Assembly: GCA_002840015.1 (NCBI GenBank)
Contig: PGZE01000010.1
Location: forward strand, 1 to 64,000
DNA: 64,000 bases
Direction of reading: 5' to 3'
DNA from: Gammaproteobacteria bacterium HGW-Gammaproteobacteria-2
Lineage (GTDB): Bacteria; Pseudomonadota; Gammaproteobacteria; Xanthomonadales; Xanthomonadaceae
Shown piece by piece: positions 1-7,978 of this stretch (the stretch's first letter is position 1; the number at the start of each line of letters is the position of its first letter). The translations under genes and the position numbers were made by a program. The notes beneath the pieces are model-generated. The model saw only the letters and a list, made by a program, of their open reading frames with translations, made no database searches and was not told where the DNA came from.

Positions 1-82
1 CGAGACACCCGAGACACCGCGCCCCGCCTACGTTTCAGCGTCTCGGGTGCGTCTCGGGCTGCACGGTTTACCCGAGACACCC
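1..82. repeat. Cluster of CGAGACACC motifs in both orientations
   Basis: Direct copies of CGAGACACC lie at 1-9, 10-18 and 73-81. Inverted GTCTCG cores lie at 40-45 and 51-56, giving a compact set of inverted repeats. The cluster may continue upstream of the window. Iteron-like or recombination-site roles are possible in this accessory region, but nothing here proves a function. Confidence 0.5.
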
Positions 83-1013
83 GGACGGCATCGCATGACA
101 TTGGCCGAAAGCTGCGCGGATGCACTCCCTGCCGCACCGCTTCCCGGCGCGTGATTCGGTGCGCGGTGCGTAGGCTGTTGAGGCGCTCGGAGCATCGCTG
201 CTTGAGGTTGCCGCATGGCCTGGCATACGGTGCTGTTGCGATGGCTGCCCGGTGGCCAGCGTCGCGTTGCTGAATACGTGGCCCGCAATGCCACGGGTGA
301 CAAGGGCGGCGACCTGGTGGCGCTGGTGGCTGGCGATGCGGCTGGGCAGGTGTGCAAGCGCCGCCCTGTTGGTGGCATATTTGATGGCACAATTCAAACA
401 AAGCCTTGAATACACCATTAAAAAACAATGCGTTAAGCCGTGTATTAGGTGCCGGCTCCGGCACCATGATAAGCGCATGAAATACTTGATAAAAGACGGA
501 ATTTCACCAAGCATGGCGAAAACCATCTAAGTGGCATCACAGCAAACGGTGCCCGTTCGGTGCCCCTTTTTTTCGCTACGTAAAAAAATTTGCGCGCATT
601 CGCCAGTAAGCCTTCACCTCCGTTTCGCGCTCTGAGAGGTTGGGCTCCAGATTGCCGTGCCAGCCAAATCGAGTGTGTCGGATTGGAAATTGCATGGCTG
701 GCTCCGCACGCCCGATACGGGAAAGTTGCGCAGTTCGACCTCACTTGGACCAGTTTTCGGTGCCCCGACCACGCACTCGAAAAAATATTTCGTGTTGCCA
801 CTTTCGTTGGTATACCGCGCAGTGTGTTTTGCGAATCGGCGTCTTGTTGCTGAAAACCGTGTGTCGATGAAACGAGCGCGTCAAAGCGCGATCGATGTGT
901 ATGAAAACGGAAGTGGCAAGTGAGAAAAATCGGGGCTTGCAGTGGAGCAAATACGTCCCTAGCGTGTGTTCAACGCCGCTGATCGCGGCCTTGCAAAACC
1001 TAGGAGGTGTTCC
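83..1013. other. Non-coding or decayed accessory DNA, no supported gene
   Basis: No reading frame here has a ribosome binding site, recognisable domain or typical protein composition on either strand. The open frames overlap one another and read as low-complexity Ala/Arg/Ser-rich sequence. A 15-base AT-rich palindrome, CGAAAAAATATTTCG at 778-792, lies about 220 bases before the AlpA-like gene and could be an operator. A T7 run near 561 has no clear stem before it. Confidence 0.5.
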
Positions 1014-1367
1014 GTGGTAAGTGAAAAAATGCTGCCGATTTCCGCTGTAATCGAAACAACCGGCTTGTCACGTTCGATGATCTATGCAATGATCGCGAGG
1101 AGCGAGTTTCCGCCCGGTGTACGCATGACCGAGCGCCGGGTGGCATGGCCGGCGAGCGAGGTACAGGCATACATCGGCAGCCGGATTGCCGCGGCGCGTG
1201 GCGAGCGTCGACATGCGCCGATTGTGCAAACGCTGGAGACTGCCGCACAGGGTCAGCAAGATGACGCGCATGACCGGGCGAGCGCGCGCCCCTTGAACGA
1301 TGAGGGCGAGAGTAGTTTGAGACCGACAATTGACATTGATCGATTGTTGGGCCGGAAACCTGGCTGA
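1014..1367 (+). CDS. AlpA-family excisionase/phage-type transcriptional regulator
   Basis: This encodes a 117-residue small DNA-binding protein. The N-terminal 60 residues match the AlpA/MerR-like winged-helix pattern: a 'LPISAVIETTGLSRSMIYAMI' type recognition helix, then 'FPPGVRM..RRVAWPASEVQAYI', the usual layout of AlpA and excisionase proteins. The C-terminal half is polar and probably flexible. The GTG at 1014 is preferred because a perfect AGGAGGTG lies at 1002-1009; the next in-frame ATG is at 1029. AlpA proteins regulate integrase genes or direct excision of genomic islands, so this suggests an integrated element, although no integrase lies in the window. Confidence 0.8.
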   Translation: MVSEKMLPISAVIETTGLSRSMIYAMIARSEFPPGVRMTERRVAWPASEVQAYIGSRIAAARGERRHAPIVQTLETAAQGQQDDAHDRASARPLNDEGESSLRPTIDIDRLLGRKPG

Positions 1368-1454
1368 CCCATGCGCAATCCCGGCACAGTATGATCGCGC
1401 GCAGGAGCACCGCGGATTCAGCCGTAACCGACAGGGTTGCGGGCGTGCGGATAT

Positions 1455-1850
1455 TTACGATCCAGCCGGCGCGATCTCGGTTGAACCCGGCAAGCCGACA
1501 CGGAGCAGAAGGGCGACCCGAGCTTGCAGCCCCTCGATGTCGGTAGCGTTGCCAACGTCGCTCGTCGTTTGTTCATCGCAGCTTCGGTTATAGGTAACGA
1601 CCAGCTGAGTTTCTGTAAAGACCCAGCGGTTTCTGCACAGACTAGGCCGCTAAAGCATATGCCTCAGCGGGGGCTTCATGCCCCGCGCCTGATGTGGCCG
1701 CCGGGTTATGCAAAAAACTGGATCCAGTCGCTGATTAATCAACTGCTTGAGCATGGCGGAAAACGTCGTACTCACAGCCTTTGTGCCGGGCAGATTTTTT
1801 GCGCAGCAGCCGGAGATTTTCGTTGAGTATCTACCGTGCGATGGTGGCAG
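1455..1850 (-). pseudogene. Decayed 3' fragment of a VIT/VWA-domain gene
   Basis: The first ~105 bases read by eye as about 90% identical to the 3' end of the intact VIT/VWA gene at 2612-4858, including the same C-terminal GST(E/K)IAPA(G/A)S end and a stop at 1455-1457. Farther upstream the match weakens, but it reappears around 1708-1850, where 'SAMLKQLINQR' aligns with 'SAVLEQLTDER' of the intact protein. The reading frame is interrupted. This is a relic of a second copy or of a partial duplication, not a functional gene. Confidence 0.6.
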
Positions 1851-1993
1851 ATATCGCTCAGAACACATCATCAAAATCGCATATGCGAAAATTTAAACAT
1901 ATGTATATAGAACGGGCATTTGCATCGTGGTAGGCGCGATAAATCGACTCGTCATTTCGATGCGAGGGCGCCAGCGGGCGCGTTCGCGGTATC

Positions 1994-2002
1994 TGGTATA
2001 GT
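1994..2002 (+). promoter_or_regulatory. Extended -10 promoter for the 2037 operon
   Basis: The sequence TGGTATAGT gives an extended -10 element (TGn plus TATAGT at 1997-2002), 34 bases before the predicted start codon. No good -35 is seen, which is compatible with the extended -10. The transcript would start near 2009, in a stretch with AGTA/TACT half-sites at about 2006-2024 that could bind an autoregulator. Confidence 0.4.
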
Positions 2003-2036
2003 TTTAGTATGTTTCGTATGTACTGAGGGCACCCGC

Positions 2037-2387
2037 ATGAATGACGAGATACCCACCAAAGCCTCAGCCTACGACTCGGTGTCCAAGCTGTTGCGGCTGG
2101 AGGACGGCTACTGGGAGCAGATCACCATGCTGGCGATCAAAGAGAGCATGAAACGACGTCGGCGCTACAGCGTGAACCAGTTGCTGCATGACACCTTGAC
2201 CCAGGCGCTGAAGTTGCGGCCGCTTGACGTAATCGAACGTGAGCGCGAAGACGCGCGCGCAAAGTACATTGCGGAGCAGGCGACGAAGGCAGCAGGTGGC
2301 GGCGAGAGCGATGCCGCCAGTGCAGATAACGACGGCGATATGATGTTTGATGCCAGCACAATTGATTTCGACGACACTGAGCGATAG
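2037..2387 (+). CDS. Hypothetical protein, possibly DNA-binding, accessory-element operon
   Basis: This 116-residue protein is not assigned to a family. Residues 10-70 are predicted helical and basic, with a 'KESMKRRRRYSVNQLLHDTL' stretch resembling the ribbon-helix-helix or helical DNA-binding segments of plasmid and ICE accessory proteins. The C-terminal third is acidic (DNDGD, DFDDTER). The ATG at 2037 is favoured over longer options because GAGGG lies upstream and the extended -10 promoter ends at 2002. The gene is followed after 44 bases by a short ORF with a strong Shine-Dalgarno, so the two probably form an operon. Confidence 0.6.
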   Translation: MNDEIPTKASAYDSVSKLLRLEDGYWEQITMLAIKESMKRRRRYSVNQLLHDTLTQALKLRPLDVIEREREDARAKYIAEQATKAAGGGESDAASADNDGDMMFDASTIDFDDTER

Positions 2388-2431
2388 TTCGGTTGGGTGG
2401 TGTTGGGTATCTTTGCAGGAGGACGCTGCAG

Positions 2432-2566
2432 ATGAACGAGTTCATCGAGGGCTTCAAGAAAGGTTGGCGCGAAACGACTTGGCGCGCGTATTTCTTTCCG
2501 ATTCGCTGGCTATGGGCTGCGCTTCTCGGACGGCCACTTCCCAATGGGCCACTTTCCAGAGACTGA
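2432..2566 (+). CDS. Small 44-residue hydrophobic protein
   Basis: This short ORF starts at an ATG seven bases after a perfect AGGAGG (2418-2424 region) and encodes 44 residues. It begins 'MNEFIEGFKKGWRETTW' and continues with an aromatic, hydrophobic stretch (FFPIRWLWAALLG) that could insert in or lie along a membrane. Short proteins with this pattern occur in conjugative and integrative elements next to small regulators. The context (upstream operon partner, accessory DNA) and the ribosome binding site support it; no function is known. Confidence 0.5.
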   Translation: MNEFIEGFKKGWRETTWRAYFFPIRWLWAALLGRPLPNGPLSRD

Positions 2567-2611
2567 GAGCTGCCGCTGCGTGCAGTGCAGATGACGTGGG
2601 CATGCAGATTT

Positions 2612-4858
2612 TCACGATGCGGCCGGCGCGATCTTGGTTGAACCCGGCAAGCCGTCACGGAGCAGAAGGGCGACCCGAGCTTGTAGCCCCTCGATATCGG
2701 CCGCGATGCCAACGCCGCTTGTCGGTTGGCCCTCGCAGCGCCGGTTGCCGGCAACGGCCAACCGCGCTTCTTCGTCGTCAGTGAACTCGGGACCATCCAG
2801 CAACGCATTCAAAACCAAAAGCACCGGCATCACCATCCGTGGGTCATCGATCTCTATGCCAACGGCTCTCAGCAGCGCGCGCGCGGTTGGACGTCGTTCA
2901 TCGGTCAACTGCTCGAGCACGGCGGATAGCCTCGTATCCGCAGCCGTCGGGCCGAGCAGGATTTTGCGTAACAGCCGATGGATATCGTCGAGAACAGCGC
3001 GCGCCATGTCAGGCATTATGGCAGTTGCGAGTTCCGCGTAGGTCCTAACGCGAATGGGACTGTCGGCCCTGCGCAGAAACGCAGGTATATCCAAATAACT
3101 ACATTCGTTGTCTGAACTGAAAATGTCCTCACCAATCGAACTTGTTGAAGCGCAATCTCCGCTCAGGCGCACCACGGATGCGCAACACATGTCATCGGGC
3201 AGCATCTCCGGAATCGGCACGATGGTTGGCATCACCTCGATCCGCTCGCCTTCGGCGCGTTGCTTGACCAACACCGCCGAAGTGTCCGCAGTGAGCAATC
3301 CATAACGCAGGGCGATGCTTGCGCGCGTGCTTGCGTCCGCGTGCCGATACATCTGCTGCCCAAGCAATGCGCGCAGTGCTGGTGCGGGCGAGGGTGCCGG
3401 CAGTGGAATCGTCAGTGTGAAATTGAGCGCCGCAGCGCGGATGCACACGTCACCGGTGATGCCGTCAGGCAAACTCGCGGCAACGGCCAATGCGTCACCC
3501 GGGTAGGCAATGCCCATGGCGATGGGAGTGGCTTGCGCATCCGCCCAATGCGCCTCGACCTGCACCGGCCCGTTGCAGCGCGCGCGGCGAAACTGGCACA
3601 GCACCAGTTCGTTGATCGGCTCTGCCGGCACTGCGCGTTCGAGTATGGCGCCCGTGGATTCGGCTAGCGGGGCTAACACTTCGACAGCAGCGCAGCCACC
3701 CACTGCCACCACGAATACGCGTACGCCCATGTCGTGGGCATCCACACGGGCGCCGTCGATGTCGCGCGCCTGCACAGCGCCATCGGTGACCAGAATGATG
3801 GCGCGCGCACGCTGCGCATCGGCCGGCCCGAACTGCACCATCGCGTGTTCCAGCGCGCTGCCCATGTTGGTGCCACCAAGGTCGGCATCGATGCCCGGCG
3901 CCAGCTCACACAACGCATCGCGCACTTGCGCGGTGGCCAGCAGCGGGCGGCGGAACAGGGGTGCCAGCGTTGAACCAAAGCGCAACACCTGGATGCGATC
4001 GTGTGGCCCCAGTGCATCCACCACCGACAGCAGAGCCTGGCGTGACTGGGTTATGGCATCGCCACTCATGGAACCCGAACAATCCAATACTAAACACAGG
4101 TCCAGCGGTGTCTTTTGGTCCCGCGCCGGCGGCAGCACGCAGCTGACCATGCCGAGCGCGGCGTCGCCGTCATCGATCAGACACGCGCGCGCCGGCAGTT
4201 CCTGTAGCAGATCAAAACTCAGCACCAGATCGCGGTCCAGCATCGCGTGGCCAATCGCCAACTCCAGCGCATCACCTTGCTGGGCGAAGCGTACCGCGTG
4301 GGTGACGCAGCTGACCGGTGCCGTGGCAAGCAAACCATGCACCCGGATCGTCGCCGATAACGGATGCTCGACCACAAAATCGTGGCGGGGCCGATCAAGG
4401 TCCTCCAGTGCCCAGGTGCCATAACGCGGCCGATGTACCAGCGGCAAGCTGAAGCGGGCCTTGCGGTCGGCGACGCGCAGCGCGGTGACAAAACGCAGTT
4501 CGATCTCGCCGGATTCACCGGGCTTGAGATTACCAAGGCTGGTGCACAGCACACCCGGCTCGGGTGCACTCAGCAACACCGCGCTATGGCCTTGCGCAAT
4601 GGCGTCGTCATAGGTTTCGCTGGCTTGCCGCTTGGCCTGGATCTGCGCGAACAACGTTTCACCAGCGATGGTGGCGCGCAACCCAACGAAAGCCGCGTCC
4701 AACGGCACCGGAAATGTGAATACCGCTTCGATCGGGACGTTGCCACCGTTCTCGAAGCGATGCCGCAGCACGTATTCGGCGACCAGATCGGTGAGGGTGA
4801 CATTCAGCGTGGTACTGGCCAGCGGCGTGCGCGGTGCGGCAGAGCGGCTACGGTTCAT
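2612..4858 (-). CDS. VIT and von Willebrand factor A domain protein
   Basis: A 748-residue protein. Residues ~5-135 form a VIT (vault/inter-alpha-trypsin) domain, with features such as 'EAVFTFPVP' and 'GEIELRFVTAL'. Residues ~250-430 form a VWA domain with a complete metal-ion-dependent adhesion site: D259-x-S261-x-S263, T330 in GGTNMG and D359 in VTDG. The C-terminal ~250 residues are helical and unassigned. There is no signal peptide, so it is probably cytoplasmic. The start at 4858 follows AAAGGAT; the longer upstream frame lacks a good site. It lies 19 bases after the MerR-type gene and is likely its target. Such proteins usually act in protein complexes; the substrate is unknown. Confidence 0.85.
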   Translation of the reverse strand: MNRSRSAAPRTPLASTTLNVTLTDLVAEYVLRHRFENGGNVPIEAVFTFPVPLDAAFVGLRATIAGETLFAQIQAKRQASETYDDAIAQGHSAVLLSAPEPGVLCTSLGNLKPGESGEIELRFVTALRVADRKARFSLPLVHRPRYGTWALEDLDRPRHDFVVEHPLSATIRVHGLLATAPVSCVTHAVRFAQQGDALELAIGHAMLDRDLVLSFDLLQELPARACLIDDGDAALGMVSCVLPPARDQKTPLDLCLVLDCSGSMSGDAITQSRQALLSVVDALGPHDRIQVLRFGSTLAPLFRRPLLATAQVRDALCELAPGIDADLGGTNMGSALEHAMVQFGPADAQRARAIILVTDGAVQARDIDGARVDAHDMGVRVFVVAVGGCAAVEVLAPLAESTGAILERAVPAEPINELVLCQFRRARCNGPVQVEAHWADAQATPIAMGIAYPGDALAVAASLPDGITGDVCIRAAALNFTLTIPLPAPSPAPALRALLGQQMYRHADASTRASIALRYGLLTADTSAVLVKQRAEGERIEVMPTIVPIPEMLPDDMCCASVVRLSGDCASTSSIGEDIFSSDNECSYLDIPAFLRRADSPIRVRTYAELATAIMPDMARAVLDDIHRLLRKILLGPTAADTRLSAVLEQLTDERRPTARALLRAVGIEIDDPRMVMPVLLVLNALLDGPEFTDDEEARLAVAGNRRCEGQPTSGVGIAADIEGLQARVALLLRDGLPGSTKIAPAAS

Positions 4859-4877
4859 GTGAATTATCCTTTTGCGA

Positions 4878-5282
4878 TCAGGGTTCAACAGCATCGTCAC
4901 CAAGCACTTCGGCATACGCCGTGCGCACGGCATGAAACAGCTGGCGCAACTGCGCCTGGGTCAGGCCGGCGCGCTCGGGTGCCACCACCAGTTCCAGGCC
5001 ATCGGCAACGATCAGGTGCGAGCGCACCTCGACCGTGCCCGGCCGTGCCGGAGCGATCGGCGCTGCCGAGCGGCCTTGCAGCAGGCTGCCAATGGCGTCG
5101 AGCGACAAGCCGGCCTCCTGCCACTGGCGGATACGCAGCAAATCGGCGAGATGGCCTTCGTTATAGACGGCCGCCCGCGTCTCGCCTTGCGGGCGCGGCA
5201 ACAGGCCCTTCTGGATGTAGAAGCGGATCGAGCGCTCCGGAACATCGGTCTTGTCGCTGAGTTGTTTCAGGCTGAATTTCAT
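4878..5282 (-). CDS. MerR-family transcriptional regulator
   Basis: A 134-residue protein with an N-terminal MerR winged helix: 'FSLKQLSDKTDVPERSIRFY' followed by 'QKGLLPRP' and a wing ending at 'LLRIRQWQEAGLSLDAI'. The C-terminal part lacks the cysteine clusters of metal-sensing MerR proteins, so the signal is unknown. The start ATG at 5282 is the first one compatible with the conserved N-terminus. It is cotranscribed with the downstream VIT/VWA gene, a pairing that suggests dedicated control. A dyad lies directly upstream. Confidence 0.85.
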   Translation of the reverse strand: MKFSLKQLSDKTDVPERSIRFYIQKGLLPRPQGETRAAVYNEGHLADLLRIRQWQEAGLSLDAIGSLLQGRSAAPIAPARPGTVEVRSHLIVADGLELVVAPERAGLTQAQLRQLFHAVRTAYAEVLGDDAVEP

Positions 5283-5294
5283 AAAGACACCATT

Positions 5295-5335
5295 ACTGTC
5301 GCAAACAGTGTCGATAAAAATGGTGCCGATGTCAA
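5295..5335 (-). promoter_or_regulatory. Putative MerR-type promoter and operator
   Basis: Reading the minus strand, TTGACA (5335-5330) is followed by a dyad ACTGT-N5-ACAGT at 5309-5295, just upstream of the MerR start codon. MerR regulators typically bind a dyad between widely spaced -35 and -10 elements. The -10 here is poor, so this is a candidate autoregulatory site. Confidence 0.35.
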
Positions 5336-5433
5336 GCCCCTCGCAAGCATTGGCAAGCACACCTAATCGCCGTCTCACGGCATGAGACAACAATGTGCAA
5401 CCCTGCCATTGTCATCGTCCTCAGGAGCGCGTT

Positions 5434-5721
5434 ATGGGCATCAGCTATGCCACCGAACATGCAGCCAACCGACTCAACCAGCGCGGTATCCCGGGCGAAC
5501 TGTTGGAGTTGCTGTTGAGCTACGGCGATGCACGCCACGATGGCAACGGTGCCCGCGTGGTGGCTTTCAGCCAACGCGCGAGCCGCCGGCTGCGCAATGA
5601 GCTTGGCGACAAACGCTACGCGCGCTGGGAATCACGGTTGAACGTGTACGCTGTGGTGTCTACCGACGGTGCATTGGTGACCGTGGGGCATCGATTGCAC
5701 CGATTGAATCGGCGGGGGTGA
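5434..5721 (+). CDS. DUF4258-like hypothetical protein
   Basis: A 95-residue protein beginning 'MGISYATEHAANRLNQRGIP', then 'ELLELLLSYG' and ending in 'ALVTVGHRLHRLNRRG'. The pattern, helix with H..NR..QRG followed by small beta strands and a terminal basic motif, resembles DUF4258 proteins, some of which sit in toxin-like contexts. The ATG at 5434 is chosen because AGGAGCG precedes it. It is divergent from the MerR gene and overlaps almost end-to-start with the next short frame. Confidence 0.6.
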   Translation: MGISYATEHAANRLNQRGIPGELLELLLSYGDARHDGNGARVVAFSQRASRRLRNELGDKRYARWESRLNVYAVVSTDGALVTVGHRLHRLNRRG

Positions 5722-5722
5722 G

Positions 5723-5932
5723 GTGGCGATTTCGCATGATTTTGTTAAATCGTGCAAGGGCCTAACCGACAAGAGCCTGTATTCTCAACTGTGCGACCAC
5801 ACGGAGCTGTTCAAGCAGTTCAGCGACAACCCCAGCTTCAAGCGCTGGCTGACCGACATGGTCTTCGACTCGACCTACCACCCGGGAGCAGTGCCGCCAA
5901 AGGCCCCGCCACGGTCGGGAGCGACGGCGTGA
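5723..5932 (+). CDS. Short ORF resembling the C-terminal tail of a type I restriction HsdR protein
   Basis: A 69-residue frame starting at GTG 5723, one base after the preceding stop. The middle part ('HTELFKQFSDNPSFKRWLTD', then 'MVFDSTYHPG') resembles, from memory, the extreme C-terminus of type I restriction R subunits or related DEAD/DEAH helicases. The start follows GAGG but sits right after the previous gene, and no helicase precedes it. It is best read as a stranded gene tail or a translated remnant, not a working enzyme. Confidence 0.4.
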   Translation: MAISHDFVKSCKGLTDKSLYSQLCDHTELFKQFSDNPSFKRWLTDMVFDSTYHPGAVPPKAPPRSGATA

Positions 5933-6421
5933 CAAACACTGAGTGAGAAAAGGCGTGGTGAGCTGAGCTACTGCAGCCAGCCACGGCAAGAATTCCGCAT
6001 TGCGTAAGGAGACAACTGGATGAGGAAGTTGCCTATCTCAGTAAAGTGAATTGGTCCGCTGCACCTGAGCTTGTCGATGCCTTCACGCTAAACGAATCGG
6101 ACCTGTATATCGATCTCGGCGCTCGCCGAATACGTTGCCTAATCGTCCTGCTTGAGCCTCAACTAACGCCGGCGTTGGGCCGGTCTTGCGCCCAAACCGC
6201 AACACCGCGGTCGCGTCGCTGGCCTCGGCCCATAAGAGTCGCCCGGTAATCTTGCTGCTGCGATCATAGCGGTCAATCTGCTGATAACCGTTGCTCGCAG
6301 TCGCGATTTTTTCATCGTCGAGCACGCTGTCCATTTACTCGCGCCAGGATGCCTTGGCTCACGCTAACAACCCCACACGCCGAGCATGCAGTTGCACGCC
6401 CGGCGTGTGCTGCCATTGCGC
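5933..6421. other. Intergenic accessory DNA with a 9-bp hairpin
   Basis: No gene is well supported. A minus-strand frame at 6083-6334 has no domain or ribosome binding site that I recognise. A hairpin with arms CACACGCCG (6374-6382) and CGGCGTGTG (6401-6409) and an 18-base loop lies just downstream of the small acidic gene (minus strand) and could end its transcript, although no T-run follows. Confidence 0.4.
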
Positions 6422-6613
6422 CTACCGCTTCATCAGTGCACGGCGCTGCGCTCGTTTCAGTTGTGCTCGCTCAATATCTCCGAGCGAGGGGCCCATGTCC
6501 TCACTGGCAAAACCCAAGCCGGTTGCCCGCACTTCTTCCATGGTGGCTACGTAATCCTCGTCATCGTCTTCTTCATCAAAAGCGAAGTTGGTTGATTCGG
6601 GGTTGATCGTCAT
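6422..6613 (-). CDS. Small acidic protein of 63 residues
   Basis: This short protein has a very acidic N-terminal half (FDEEDDDEDYVATMEEV) and a basic C-terminus (QLKRAQRRALMKR). The ATG at 6613 is preceded by AGGAGA and a near-consensus promoter, so expression is likely. No family is recognised. The charge pattern and strong AT-rich promoter resemble antitoxin or nucleic-acid-mimic proteins, which is an inference only. The gene is divergent from the exonuclease at 6764. Confidence 0.65.
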   Translation of the reverse strand: MTINPESTNFAFDEEDDDEDYVATMEEVRATGLGFASEDMGPSLGDIERAQLKRAQRRALMKR

Positions 6614-6643
6614 CGTCTTCTCCTGCGCACAGTGGAGACATAT

Positions 6644-6672
6644 ATATAAAACGCAATATATGGTATTGTCAA
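6644..6672 (-). promoter_or_regulatory. Strong sigma-70 promoter for the small acidic gene
   Basis: On the minus strand TTGACA (6672-6667) is separated by 17 bases from TTATAT (6649-6644), the best sigma-70 match in the window. The transcript would start near 6636, about 23 bases before the start codon. Confidence 0.75.
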
Positions 6673-6763
6673 TAGGCCGTGTTTGCAGTGGTTGCCAGTA
6701 CAGGCGGCAGCTCGTGCGCTCAGGGCGTTGCAACACGGGTCAGTCTTCTATCGGGAGCAGGTG

Positions 6764-7339
6764 ATGAACACGGGCAGGGGATGCGTGCTGGTGCTGGACT
6801 TGGAGGCTACATGCTGCGACGACGGCAGCATGGCGCGCGCGGAAATGGAGATCATCGAAATCGGCGCGGTGATGGTGGAGTGCGTCACGCTGCACACGTT
6901 GGACGAGTTTCAGGCCTTCATTCGGCCAGTTCGTCATCCGTGTTTGACCGACTTCTGTACCCGTTTGACGTCGATCCAGCAGGCGGACGTGGACGCTGCT
7001 GACGGCTACCCGGCGGTGCTTGAGGCCTTCAGTGCGTGGATCGATCGCCATCATGTAGTGGGGTGGGGCTCGTGGGGCCGCTACGACTTGCATCAGTTCG
7101 AGTACGACTGCGGCTTTCACCAGGTGCCGTGGCCGTTCGACTTTGAGCACACCAATTTCAAAAAGGTGTTCACTGATCGCCACCCGATCAAAAAGCGGGT
7201 CGGGTTGGGCACCGCGCTGACCATGGCGGGGCTGGGCTTTGACGGGACGCCACATCGCGGAATCGATGACGCACGCAATATCGTCCGGCTGCTGCCGTTT
7301 TTGTTGGGCGACGCGGTGCTGCCGTTGCCACGGTTTTAA
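6764..7339 (+). CDS. DEDDh 3'-5' exonuclease, ERI-1/KapD-like
   Basis: A 191-residue exonuclease fold. The Exo I motif is LDLEAT with D12 and E14, Exo II includes D108 in 'GRYDLHQ', and Exo III is HRGIDDAR with H164 and D169, giving the full DEDDh set. 'EIIEIGAVMV' and 'RPVRHPCLTDFCTRLTSI' match the ERI-1/KapD inhibitor-of-KinA subgroup. The likely substrate is RNA or single-stranded nucleic acid with release of nucleoside monophosphates. The ATG at 6764 follows GGGAGCAGG. A second, different exonuclease of the same superfamily follows after 38 bases. Confidence 0.85.
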   Translation: MNTGRGCVLVLDLEATCCDDGSMARAEMEIIEIGAVMVECVTLHTLDEFQAFIRPVRHPCLTDFCTRLTSIQQADVDAADGYPAVLEAFSAWIDRHHVVGWGSWGRYDLHQFEYDCGFHQVPWPFDFEHTNFKKVFTDRHPIKKRVGLGTALTMAGLGFDGTPHRGIDDARNIVRLLPFLLGDAVLPLPRF

Positions 7340-7377
7340 GCAGCCACGGCCACGCTGGCCTGGCCAGGGAGATTGCG

Positions 7378-7884
7378 ATGATCCAGACGCGGTTGTTTCT
7401 TGATTGTGAGTGGGCCGATAACCTCGGCAGCGAGCTGGTCAGTATCGCGTTGGTCAGCGCAGACGGCGCGCAGCGCTTTTATGCCGAGCTGAATCCGCTG
7501 CCGAAGCAAGCGACGGATTTTGCCCGTTACGTTGTGTATCCGCTGCTGGATCATGGCTATTGGGCAATGCCCTGTGCCGAACTCACCCGCCACTTGCGCA
7601 GGTTTGTTGCACCGCTGCCCAATCCGCTGGTGCTCTACGACCACCACAACGACGGCGCCTTGTTCCGTTACGCGATGGATGGCTTCGAGGAAGCGGATGC
7701 CGATGCGCTCGGGCCATATCCCGAGGTGGCGCAGCAGTTGCTGTCGCACGATGCGTTGAAGGCACAAATCGAGCGCTACTTCAGCGAACACCCGGCCGCG
7801 CGCGCCCGTCGCCATCACGCGATGACGGATGCCGAAGCATTGCGCTGGGCGTACTCGGCCGCGAATGCGGAAGGGCTGGTGTGA
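7378..7884 (+). CDS. Rv2179c-like 3'-5' exoribonuclease domain protein
   Basis: A 168-residue protein with the sequence 'RLFLDCEWAD' (D9, E11), a middle Asp (D88 in LYDHHNDGAL) and a C-terminal H146-x4-D151 in RRHHAMTDAEA. This is the pattern of the DEDDh exoribonuclease family typified by Rv2179c. It is only distantly related to the preceding ERI-1-like enzyme. Its close spacing after that gene and before the 7979 gene suggests one transcript. The role is unknown: RNA turnover or defence are both possible. Confidence 0.75.
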   Translation: MIQTRLFLDCEWADNLGSELVSIALVSADGAQRFYAELNPLPKQATDFARYVVYPLLDHGYWAMPCAELTRHLRRFVAPLPNPLVLYDHHNDGALFRYAMDGFEEADADALGPYPEVAQQLLSHDALKAQIERYFSEHPAARARRHHAMTDAEALRWAYSAANAEGLV

Positions 7885-7978
7885 GTTCCAGTAACGCGGG
7901 CGCTGCTGGCGGGCAGCGCTTGCCGGAGCAATTGTGCCAATTGAGCTTCCAGTCCCAGCTAAGCAAAGGATCACGAGG

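Noticed and set aside
68-526. Minus-strand open frame of 152 codons
   Set aside because: No start site with a ribosome binding site, no domain, and biased Ala/Arg/Ser composition from GC-rich DNA.
550-570. T-run after repeated CGGTGCCC as a terminator
   Set aside because: The repeats are direct, not inverted, so no stem forms before the T-run.
6083-6334. Minus-strand open frame of 83 codons
   Set aside because: No domain, no Shine-Dalgarno and no clear operon link apart from distance to the small acidic gene.
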